6,439 bases of DNA from Deltaproteobacteria bacterium. Lineage in GTDB: Bacteria > Desulfobacterota > Desulfarculia > Adiutricales > JAGVGV01. Shown piece by piece: positions 1 through 4,752 of the stretch (position 1 is its first letter; each line of letters starts with the position of its first letter). Under the pieces are notes generated by a model. It was not told the DNA's origin and made no database searches. It saw only the letters and a program-made list of their open reading frames with translations. The DNA is taken from positions 1 through 6,439 of the forward strand of contig JAGVGV010000117.1 of NCBI GenBank assembly GCA_020056895.1, read 5' to 3'. The translations under genes were made by a program, and so were the position numbers.

Positions 1-39
1 GTCCACCAGGTTGGGACGTTTGAACTGAATGACGGTCAT
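1..39 (-). CDS. 5' end of an unidentified gene, truncated by the window edge
   Basis: Only the first 13 codons are visible, reading MTVIQFKRPNLVD, open to the left edge. The start is supported by a good Shine-Dalgarno match (AAGGGA on the minus strand, positions 45-50) five bases before the ATG. The product cannot be recognised from 13 residues. The gene lies 172 bases downstream of the TetR-family gene on the same strand. The gap has no hairpin followed by a T-run on the minus strand, so read-through from the TetR gene is possible. A direct repeat in the gap (86-154) could be an operator. By analogy with other TetR loci it may be the regulated partner gene, but that is inference. Confidence 0.55.
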   Translation of the reverse strand, partial: MTVIQFKRPNLVD

Positions 40-85
40 ATCGTTCCCTTTTTAATGAACTCCGGGGACAAGTCTTCCGGTTCGC

Positions 86-154
86 TTCAACGATGGGGAC
101 CCTTCGCCGCTGTTTTTTTCCGGTCCCTGTTCAAACGATGGGGCCGACCTTCGC
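86..154. repeat. Pair of imperfect direct repeats between the TetR gene and its downstream neighbour
   Basis: Two copies of a 22-25 base element lie at 86-107 and 130-154. Both start TTCAA(A)CGATGGGG and end CCTTCGC; the second has one extra A and three bases inserted after the shared CGATGGGG core. Start-to-start spacing is 44 bases, about four helical turns. They occupy the leader or promoter region of the partial gene that starts at 39. Repeated elements on one helix face here could be regulator binding sites, TetR being the obvious candidate, but neither copy is a clean palindrome as TetR operators usually are. Confidence 0.4.
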
Positions 155-182
155 GAATACAAGGCCGGCCCGGGGGTTTTTC

Positions 183-205
183 CCAACGTAACCTGGTCCC
201 GTTGG
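183..205. other. Small inverted repeat just downstream of the TetR gene
   Basis: CCAACG (183-188) and CGTTGG (200-205) form a 6-bp inverted repeat with an 11-base loop, starting 7 bases beyond the TetR stop codon. On the minus strand it is followed by GAAAAACCCCC, not a T-run, so it is not a convincing intrinsic terminator. It may be an mRNA 3' structure or chance. Confidence 0.2.
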
Positions 206-211
206 ATCGGA

Positions 212-817
212 TCAGGCTTTCAGCGCGTGGAGAATGCAGTCGGTTTGTTTTTCAATGAAGGTTTCGAGATTCATCCGGCGGCCGAAATGCCACTGCTTCA
301 GCGCCCAGGTGTGCCCGGTCATCACCATGTGGTACGCGATGAGATTGACGTCCGGCGCCTGAAACACGCCCTTTTCGATCCCTTCGGTCAATATCCGTTC
401 AAAAACCTGAACATGCGCCGTTTCGGCGGCCATGACCCGGGACCGGCCGGCCTTGTCCAAAGCCCGGGACTGGCGGTACACCAGGACGACCTTGGCCAGA
501 TCCTCGTCCACCAGGGCAGTGAACACCCTCAGGGCCCGCTTCAGCTTTTCCTCGGGGTCCGGGGCGGTTTCGAGTTCAGGCTCGACCCGCTGAATGAACT
601 TTTCGGTGAAATCCTCCATGATCAGGAGGAGGATATCCGCCTTCCGATGAACGTATTGATAGGTGACCGGGACCGAAATACCCGCCACTTCGGCGATTTC
701 GGCCACGGAGGTCTCGTACAGGCCCTTTTTTTCGTAAAGCTGACTGGCGGCTTCAATGATTTTTTTCTTGATCCGCCGGGCTTCCGTCATCTGGGATTCC
801 CGTCCGTCATAACTCAT
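212..817 (-). CDS. TetR/AcrR-family transcriptional repressor
   Basis: A 201-residue protein, the usual length for a TetR one-component repressor that binds DNA as a dimer and is released by a small ligand. Residues 16-63 form the TetR_N domain: the helix IIEAASQLYEKKG, then TSVAEIAEVAGIS (helix-turn-helix, about 36-48), then the recognition-helix segment VTYQYVHRKADIL. The remaining ~135 residues are the variable helical ligand-binding and dimerisation domain, including GHTWALKQWHF and a C-terminal helix. The start at 817 is preferred over an in-frame ATG at 910 because GGAGG (823-827) lies five bases before it, and the extra 31 residues have no homology features; ATG 790 (residue 10) is a weaker alternative. 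The ligand is unknown. The fold resembles acyl-CoA or xenobiotic-responsive members, but the sequence does not decide. It probably represses itself and perhaps the gene starting at 39. Confidence 0.9.
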   Translation of the reverse strand: MSYDGRESQMTEARRIKKKIIEAASQLYEKKGLYETSVAEIAEVAGISVPVTYQYVHRKADILLLIMEDFTEKFIQRVEPELETAPDPEEKLKRALRVFTALVDEDLAKVVLVYRQSRALDKAGRSRVMAAETAHVQVFERILTEGIEKGVFQAPDVNLIAYHMVMTGHTWALKQWHFGRRMNLETFIEKQTDCILHALKA

Positions 818-822
818 GGCAT

Positions 823-827
823 CCTCC
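823..827 (-). promoter_or_regulatory. Shine-Dalgarno site that fixes the TetR start
   Basis: GGAGG on the minus strand, five bases before the ATG at 817. The alternative upstream ATG at 910 has no comparable site, so this site decides the annotated start. Confidence 0.7.
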
Positions 828-861
828 GTTCCAAATGGCCCAACCGTACCCGATGGGAGCC

Positions 862-873
862 CCTTTTCAAAGG
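862..873. promoter_or_regulatory. Candidate operator palindrome upstream of TetR
   Basis: CCTTT TC AAAGG is a perfect 5-bp inverted repeat around a 2-base centre, and it extends partly as GC-N-CCTTTTCAAAGG-N-GC. It lies 45-56 bases before the TetR start, in the leader or core-promoter zone, which is a normal place for an autoregulatory operator. No second copy of this sequence was found near the downstream gene, so the link to TetR is weak. Confidence 0.3.
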
Positions 874-923
874 CGCCCCGATCATGGTGCAACCGGGCGG
901 CCCCTGTCAACCGTTTTCCAGGG

Positions 924-950
924 GATACCGGCCGGTCCCTCGATACCGGC
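924..950. repeat. Direct repeat GATACCGGC x2 with an embedded palindrome, upstream of TetR
   Basis: GATACCGGC occurs at 924-932 and again at 942-950, a period of 18 bases. The first copy overlaps a perfect 10-bp palindrome, ACCGGCCGGT (927-936), flanked by GGG and CCC. It lies 107-133 bases before the TetR start, between the putative promoter at 1013-1034 and the gene. It could be an operator in the leader; short GC-rich repeats of this size can also occur by chance. Confidence 0.3.
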
Positions 951-1012
951 GAAAGGATTCCGCGTTACGGATGCATGGCGAACTCCGCCAATAATTCGCT
1001 TGTGTATTATTG

Positions 1013-1034
1013 ATTATACCACTTTATGCCTCAA
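1013..1034 (-). promoter_or_regulatory. Putative promoter region of the TetR gene
   Basis: The minus strand has a perfect TATAAT (1013-1018) in the only markedly AT-rich patch of this intergenic region. A TTGAGG box lies at 1029-1034, but its gap to TATAAT is only 10 bases. TTGAGG pairs at 17-19 bases with the overlapping AATAAT/ATAATA/TAATAC series just downstream. The patch therefore looks like a sigma-70 promoter, but the exact -10 is ambiguous. The leader would be about 190 bases and would contain the repeats described above. Confidence 0.4.
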
Positions 1035-1159
1035 TGGTCCCAACCGGAGGCAACGGGTAACGAATAAACGAACGAATCCTGGGAGATCGGCGGGCCGCTC
1101 GCCGCCGGGAGGAAAAACGGGGGGAAACAGCGCGGATTAACGGGTCGTTGGAAACCCGC

Positions 1160-2443
1160 TCATTCGTACACCCGGCGCCAAGCCTCGGTGTTTTCGTCCA
1201 CGGGAAAAGGTTCCAGGGGCTCTTCCTTCCACACGTCCAATTCGGTTTTTTTCAACTGGGACCGAAGGTTGGCCACCAGGCATCGGGCCTCGCGGAAATC
1301 GGGGGCGATCTCCAGCGCCTCCATCAGAAATTCCATGGCCTTGCCGTGGCGCACATCCTCCATGTGGGCCCGGGCGATGTTGAACAACAGGTGTTCGTCG
1401 TGCGGGTGGTGGATCCGAGCCTTGTCATACAGTTCCAGGGCTTTCTGGTACTTCTTCTGGCGGCGGTACGCGATGCCAAGCTTGTTGAACACATGGGCCA
1501 GACCGGGGTCCAGCTTGATGGCGGCTTCGTAATGCTGTTCCGATTCGGCGAAGTATCCTTTGTCGGCATAGGCGTCGCCTATGTCTTCTCTCAGGGCCGC
1601 GCTCTGAGGATCGCCTTCGATGGCCTGGGAAAACGACTTTTCGGCGCCGGCCAGCCTTTTCAGCCTCAGTTCGAATTCGCCGATGAAAAAGTTGATCCGG
1701 GCCACGCTTTTGGCCGACACCTTCAACCGCTGGGCCAAGCCCAAAGCCTGCCGCAGAATGCCCACGGTCAGTTCGTAATCCTCGCGCCGTTCATACAGTT
1801 CGGCCAGGCCCAGGTAGGCCACGAACGAGTACTGGTTCTGGCCAAGGGCTTGAAGATAGGCCACTTCGGCTTCATCGTATTCGCCCAGGTCGCTCAATAT
1901 GGCGGCCAGCTTGAGCCAGGTGTCGGCGTTTTCCTCATACAGGTCCAGGGATTTCCGGTACAATTCGGCCGCGGTCTTCAGGTCGCCGTTCTTGTACCGC
2001 TCCAGGGCTTCGTCGGTCAGGCTGTAGGCCTCTTCCATCACCGGGTCCACCAGCGGCGCCAGTAGGTCCAGGATCGTCCGGGTGACCTGCTGGACATCGG
2101 CGGGCAGTCCGATGAAACGGGCCAGCTTGTCTTTTTCGACATGCTCCCCCAACCCCCCTTTTTCATCCTCCTTCATCCCGATGATCACGAAGGGGATCCG
2201 GGCCGTTTCCGGGTCTTGCCGGGCCACGGACAAGAGCTGCGGGCCGGTATATACGGACAGGCTCATGGTGGCGACCATCAACTGGGGTTTCAGCTTTTTC
2301 ATCAGGCTGATGGCTTGTTGGTCCACGTGGGTGGTCTGGATGTTCTTGAACCCCAGGGGGGTGAGCATATCCATATAAATAGCCTGAGTCAGCCGCGGAG
2401 CGGCCAGAAGGACAACATAATCGCGGAAGACAAGGGGTGGCAT
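1160..2443 (-). CDS. Degenerate receiver (pseudo-REC) domain fused to a TPR scaffold
   Basis: A 427-residue soluble protein with no signal peptide or membrane segment. Residues 8-130 follow the CheY/receiver fold: strand VVLL (10-13), PQLMVAT (53-59) ending at the phospho-acceptor slot, conserved Gly67, PFVIIG (84-89), and LP (113-114) before the last helix. Every catalytic position is changed: the acidic pair is Ala14-Ala15, the phospho-acceptor Asp is Thr59, the switch Thr/Ser is Gly89, and the conserved Lys is Leu113, while its following Pro114 is kept. About seven TPRs follow (roughly 143-382), e.g. TWLKLAAILSDLGEYDEAE and FNKLGIAYRRQKKYQKALEL, then an acidic tail. TPRs bind partner proteins, so a phosphorylation-independent adaptor role is inferred. 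The ATG at 2443 has a modest AAAGG site (2448-2452). It lies downstream of the response regulator gene on the same strand, with a terminator between them, so it probably has its own promoter. Confidence 0.88.
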   Translation of the reverse strand: MPPLVFRDYVVLLAAPRLTQAIYMDMLTPLGFKNIQTTHVDQQAISLMKKLKPQLMVATMSLSVYTGPQLLSVARQDPETARIPFVIIGMKEDEKGGLGEHVEKDKLARFIGLPADVQQVTRTILDLLAPLVDPVMEEAYSLTDEALERYKNGDLKTAAELYRKSLDLYEENADTWLKLAAILSDLGEYDEAEVAYLQALGQNQYSFVAYLGLAELYERREDYELTVGILRQALGLAQRLKVSAKSVARINFFIGEFELRLKRLAGAEKSFSQAIEGDPQSAALREDIGDAYADKGYFAESEQHYEAAIKLDPGLAHVFNKLGIAYRRQKKYQKALELYDKARIHHPHDEHLLFNIARAHMEDVRHGKAMEFLMEALEIAPDFREARCLVANLRSQLKKTELDVWKEEPLEPFPVDENTEAWRRVYE

Positions 2444-2478
2444 GAGGCCTTTGACGTCCTGTACGGAAAGATTTCCTT

Positions 2479-2507
2479 GGCGTACATTGTTTTGGGGATC
2501 CCGTCAA
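2479..2507 (-). promoter_or_regulatory. Possible sigma-70 promoter of the receiver-TPR gene
   Basis: TTGACG (2502-2507, minus strand) matches the -35 consensus at five of six positions. It stands 17 bases from a poor -10, TACGCC (2479-2484). The site lies after the terminator of the preceding gene and about 35 bases before the TPR start. The weak -10 suggests an activator, or that the call is wrong. Confidence 0.3.
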
Positions 2508-2527
2508 GCCGGGAATGGGCAAGGTGA

Positions 2528-2545
2528 CCGGGACCGGGACCCGGG
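2528..2545. repeat. GC-rich CCGGGA tandem / hairpin motif, also present upstream of the response regulator
   Basis: CCGGGACCGGGACC (2528-2541) also occurs exactly at 4246-4259. Both copies are in non-coding DNA ahead of a minus-strand start. The copy here can fold (CCGGG with CCCGG). Because it is internally repetitive and GC-rich, the match may be chance. Confidence 0.25.
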
Positions 2546-2550
2546 AAGAG

Positions 2551-2574
2551 GGAAACAGGCCTCCGCGAGGCCTG
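2551..2574 (-). terminator. Intrinsic terminator of the response regulator gene
   Basis: CAGGCCTC (2556-2563) and GAGGCCTG (2567-2574) form a perfect 8-bp GC-rich stem with a 3-base loop. On the minus strand the hairpin is followed by TTTCCCTCTT, a short pyrimidine-rich tail. It starts 38 bases beyond the stop at 2612. The U-run is weak (three), so termination may be partial. On the plus strand there is no T-run after the stem, so it acts in the minus direction only. Confidence 0.6.
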
Positions 2575-2611
2575 GCCCGGGCCGTTGGCTCTTGATCCGT
2601 TTTTTTTGGAA

Positions 2612-4129
2612 TTACTTGTTGTTCCGAGCGCCGGAAAGGCCGTGTTTCTTCAAAAGGGAGTACAGCCGCGATCGGGAAAGACCGGACGCCCGAAGCGCCA
2701 GGGCGATATCGCGATGGGTCCGGACCATAAGGCTTTCCAGGTATCCTCGTTCCATTTCGACCAAAGCCTTTTCCCGGGCTTCGTAAAAGGTAGGAAATCC
2801 GTCCACCGAAGCCGCCGATCCAATCCCCTCCCCCGCCCCAGCCTGGGGCGATGATGCCGGTTCCCCCCGGCCGGGGTTGGTTGGAGTGGTTGAAGACGGC
2901 GACGGCGTTGTTTCGGCGAAGGCCGCCGGGGGGGCGGGCGGTTCGACGGGAACCAGGGCCGAGGTTCGAATCTGGTGAACCCGAAACCGGGTGGGAAGAT
3001 GCTGGGGGATCAGAATGAGTTCCGACCCCGCCTGAGCCACGGCCTGTTCCAGGGTATTGGCCAATTCCCTCAGGTTGCCGGGCCAGCGGTACGCCGCCAA
3101 AATGTTTAGGAAATCCGCCGACGGAACCCGGGCTCCCAGCTTGTACTTGCGGGCCAGTTTTTCCAGAAAATGAGTGACCAGCGGCCGAAGGTCCTCGATT
3201 CTGTTTCGTAAAGGCGGCAGGTGGATGCTCAGGGTTTGGAGCCGGTACAAAAGATCGGCCCGGAACGCGCCTTTTTCGGCCATGACGCCAAGATCGCGGT
3301 TGGTGGCGGCGATCAACCGGAAATCGCTTTCCTTTTCGCGGTTGGACCCGATCGGCCGATAGGTCCGTTCCTGAAGAACCCTTAAGAAGGATCTCTGAAC
3401 GTTCAAGGGCAGTTCGCCGATCTCATCCAGGAACAGGGTGCCGCCGTGAGCCTGATGGATCAGCCCGTCACGCGAACGTTCCGCTCCGGTAAAAGCCCCC
3501 CGTTCGTGCCCGAACAAAATGCTTTCCACCAGGTTTTCCGGCAGCGCGGCGCAATCCACCACCACGAAATTAGCTCCCCGCCGGGGCCCGTTATCGTGAA
3601 TGGCCCGAGCGAACACTTCCTTGCCCGTACCGGTTTCGCCGGAAATCAATACTCCGCCCCCGGACCCCACCGCTTCGGCCAGGCGGTCCAAACAGGCCCG
3701 AAAAAGGGGACTCGAGCCCACCAGATGGTTCACCCGGATCAAGGCCGGACGACCGGACGACCGGCGGTCACGGTATTTCAGCGCCCGTTCCATCTGGAGC
3801 TCGAAACTGAAAAAGGAGATCGGCTTGGTCAGATAATCCCAAGCCCCGCTCCGGATCGCCAGTTCGGCGCCGTCCGGGTCGCCGTGGCCGGTGATGATGA
3901 TCACCTCGGGCGCGTCGGGAGCTTCCACCAACTGAGGCAAGAGGTCCAGGCCGCTGCCTTCCGGAAGATGGACGTCCAGGAGCACCACGTCGATCCCCCC
4001 CTTCCCGACCATTCGCTGGCCCTCTGTTCGGGTCAGGGCCAAACGGCCCTGATGCCCCAAACGTTCGGCCATACGGCACAGGGTCAGCCCCGCGGCTTCG
4101 TCGTCATCGATCACGAGAATGGTGGCCAT
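2612..4129 (-). CDS. NtrC-family sigma-54-dependent response regulator (REC-AAA+-Fis HTH)
   Basis: A 505-residue two-component activator that, when phosphorylated, hydrolyses ATP to open sigma-54 RNA polymerase promoters. The receiver domain (1-120) is intact: Asp8-10, phospho-acceptor Asp52, Thr80 and Lys102 (in YLTKP). The AAA+ domain (about 136-383) has Walker A GETGTGKE (164-171), the sigma-54 contact loop GAFTGA (211-216), Walker B LFLDE with Asp235-Glu236, and sensor II WPGNLREL (349-356). A long Pro/Ser/Thr/Ala-rich linker (about 394-444) precedes a Fis-type helix-turn-helix (about 472-498, RDIALALRASGLSRSRLYSLL). Start: the ATG at 4129 has AGGAAGAG (4136-4143) upstream; an in-frame ATG at 4159 has no such site and would add ten residues ahead of the receiver. 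No cognate histidine kinase is in view. The signal and targets are unknown; a specific name such as AtoC or ZraR is not justified. Confidence 0.95.
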   Translation of the reverse strand: MATILVIDDDEAAGLTLCRMAERLGHQGRLALTRTEGQRMVGKGGIDVVLLDVHLPEGSGLDLLPQLVEAPDAPEVIIITGHGDPDGAELAIRSGAWDYLTKPISFFSFELQMERALKYRDRRSSGRPALIRVNHLVGSSPLFRACLDRLAEAVGSGGGVLISGETGTGKEVFARAIHDNGPRRGANFVVVDCAALPENLVESILFGHERGAFTGAERSRDGLIHQAHGGTLFLDEIGELPLNVQRSFLRVLQERTYRPIGSNREKESDFRLIAATNRDLGVMAEKGAFRADLLYRLQTLSIHLPPLRNRIEDLRPLVTHFLEKLARKYKLGARVPSADFLNILAAYRWPGNLRELANTLEQAVAQAGSELILIPQHLPTRFRVHQIRTSALVPVEPPAPPAAFAETTPSPSSTTPTNPGRGEPASSPQAGAGEGIGSAASVDGFPTFYEAREKALVEMERGYLESLMVRTHRDIALALRASGLSRSRLYSLLKKHGLSGARNNK

Positions 4130-4181
4130 GAAACACTCTTCCTGGAAAAACAAGGCCATCGCCGCGAGCCCGGTTTTTTAT

Positions 4182-4198
4182 GGCGGATCCGGTCCGCC
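4182..4198. promoter_or_regulatory. Inverted repeat near the response regulator start
   Basis: GGCGGA TCCGG TCCGCC is a perfect 6-bp inverted repeat with a 5-base centre, 53-69 bases before the response regulator start. It contains GATCCGG, the half-site core also seen in the larger repeat at 4258-4289. On the minus strand it is followed by ATAAAAAA, so it is not a terminator. It could be an operator or an mRNA leader hairpin. Confidence 0.35.
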
Positions 4199-4257
4199 GG
4201 CTTCGAAAGCGCTCTTGCTCCCGCATGCCGGCCTTCCCCGCAAATCCGGGACCGGGA

Positions 4258-4289
4258 CCGATCCGGCGGATATCCCCATGCCGGATCGG
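4258..4289. promoter_or_regulatory. Perfect 10-bp inverted repeat, candidate activator-binding site
   Basis: CCGATCCGGC (4258-4267) and GCCGGATCGG (4280-4289) are exact reverse complements separated by 12 bases. The spacer itself contains the 8-bp palindrome GGATATCC (4268-4275). No U-run follows on either strand, so it is not a terminator. It lies about 130-160 bases before the response regulator start. Dyads of this size are typical of upstream activating sequences bound by dimeric Fis-type helix-turn-helix domains of sigma-54 activators, so binding by one of the two flanking bEBPs is plausible but unproven. Confidence 0.45.
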
Positions 4290-4499
4290 ATACGGCTCGT
4301 CGAAAACCCTGCATCCTCCTAAAGATACACCTTAAACGGAAAAAGAAGCATCCTTCCCGCTTTCCAAAAAATTCTCCGTTTCTTCAGCCCGGTTCCCCAA
4401 AAAACAACCGACCGCCCATAAGGTCGGGAAAACCAATGACCATGAATGGGATAGGACCGAGGCCCCCCCAAATATCCCATCCTTACGTTCACCAAGCGC

Positions 4500-4528
4500 A
4501 TCTTAATGGATCAAACCCGATTCGGCAA
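4500..4528 (-). promoter_or_regulatory. Possible sigma-70 promoter for the response regulator gene
   Basis: On the minus strand, TTGCCG (4523-4528) stands 17 bases from TAAGAT (4500-4505). This gives four of six matches at both boxes with ideal spacing. The leader to the start at 4129 would be about 360 bases and would run through both inverted repeats. A promoter nearer the gene was not recognised. Confidence 0.3.
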
Positions 4529-4625
4529 TCCATGTTCGCGGATTCCGGTTTTCATTCTGGCGGATTTTCATCAAGGAAAGGATGGATATCTCCACGACGC
4601 ACGACCGGAAGGATCCATCGTTTCA

Positions 4626-4654
4626 TTGCCGATTCCCTTTCGTTGCCGTAGAAT
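4626..4654 (+). promoter_or_regulatory. Putative sigma-70 promoter of the PAS-type sigma-54 activator
   Basis: TTGCCG (4626-4631), a 17-base spacer and TAGAAT (4649-4654) match the sigma-70 consensus at four of six and five of six positions. Transcription would begin near 4661, about 90 bases before the GTG chosen as start. This placement argues against the upstream in-frame ATG at 4582. The -35 hexamer is identical to that of the opposing candidate at 4500-4528. Confidence 0.45.
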
Positions 4655-4663
4655 CCGGGGAAG

Positions 4664-4741
4664 ATGAAAATAACGGATGGCGCCGCGCCCCAGGGTCCGA
4701 ACCCAATCACTGGCCAACCGGCCCGATCCGTATCCCCTTGA
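4664..4741 (+). CDS. Possible 25-codon leader peptide ahead of the PAS activator
   Basis: ATG AAA ATA ACG GAT... encodes MKITDGAAPQGPNPITGQPA followed by RSVSP and a TGA stop 11 bases before the GTG of the activator. It begins a few bases after the predicted transcription start. The purine stretch GGGGAAG directly before the ATG is too close to be a normal Shine-Dalgarno site. It has no known family. It may be a real small leader frame or a chance frame in GC-rich DNA; the latter is more likely. Confidence 0.15.
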   Translation: MKITDGAAPQGPNPITGQPARSVSP

Positions 4742-4743
4742 CC

Positions 4744-4747
4744 GAGG
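4744..4747 (+). promoter_or_regulatory. Shine-Dalgarno site supporting the GTG start of the PAS activator
   Basis: GAGG lies five bases before the GTG at 4753. The in-frame ATG at 4795 has only CCTTCCCTCCCA before it and no Shine-Dalgarno match. The far upstream ATG at 4582 does have AAGGA (4573-4577), so the start remains open. Confidence 0.4.
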
Positions 4748-4752
4748 CCGCC

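Larger units (their letters stand above)
818..1159. other. Intergenic region upstream of the TetR gene: promoter and operator-like repeats, no gene
   Basis: This 342-base stretch has no convincing coding sequence; short frames here lack ribosome-binding sites and domain features. It holds, from the TetR side, a CCTTT-TC-AAAGG palindrome (862-873), a direct repeat with an embedded palindrome (924-950), and an AT-rich patch with a TATAAT box (around 1013-1034). On the TPR-gene side lie two GC-rich inverted repeats. CGGCGG/CCGCCG (1088-1093 and 1102-1107) is not followed by a T-run on either strand. CGGGT/ACCCG (1141-1145 and 1154-1158) lies immediately after the TPR stop on the minus strand, with TTAATCC following. 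The latter could be a weak terminator for the TPR gene, but its stem is only 5 bp. Confidence 0.6.
4130..4752. other. Divergent control region between the two sigma-54 activator genes
   Basis: This stretch of about 620 bases lies between divergent starts at 4129 (minus) and 4753 (plus). It is more AT-rich in its middle (about 4320-4560), with A-tracts at 4340-4344, 4366-4371 and 4399-4404, suggesting bent promoter DNA. It holds inverted repeats at 4182-4198 and 4258-4289 and sigma-70-like promoters at 4500-4528 (minus) and 4626-4654 (plus). No sigma-54 -24/-12 promoter (GG-N10-GC within TGGC...TTGC) was found on either strand. Two short overlapping minus frames (4319-4501 and 4111-4314, joined at TAGGAGGATG) look like chance: they are rich in Arg, Trp and Pro and have no recognisable domain. 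Confidence 0.6.

Noticed and set aside
227..994. 255-codon open frame on the plus strand
   Set aside because: It lies antisense to the TetR gene, whose product has a clear family fold and start site. The plus-strand translation has no recognisable domain and no good ribosome-binding site.
1088..1107. GC-rich inverted repeat CGGCGG/CCGCCG as a terminator
   Set aside because: No T-run follows on either strand; a 6-bp GC-only repeat is expected in such DNA.
1148..2065. 305-codon open frame on the plus strand
   Set aside because: It mirrors the TPR gene on the opposite strand. Its Phe/Gln/Gly-rich composition is the usual antisense of GC-biased TPR codons.
2478..2491. TGGCGTACATTGTT on the plus strand as a sigma-54 promoter
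   Set aside because: The GG-to-TTG spacing is two bases too short for a -24/-12 promoter, and no plus-strand gene follows.
4340..4432. A-tracts as a phased intrinsic bend
   Set aside because: Centre spacings are about 26, 33 and 29 bases, not consistent multiples of the 10.5-base helical repeat. They show only local AT-richness.
4111..4501. Two abutting small minus frames (4319-4501 and 4111-4314) joined at TAGGAGGATG, looking like a translationally coupled pair
   Set aside because: The AGGAGG has no spacing to the ATG. Both peptides are rich in Arg, Trp, Gly and Pro without domain features, and the second runs into the response regulator in another frame. A conserved homologue would reopen this.
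3446..4651. 401-codon open frame on the plus strand
   Set aside because: It is antisense to the AAA+ and receiver parts of the response regulator and then crosses the control region. It has no domain, and its composition is rich in His, Pro and Arg.
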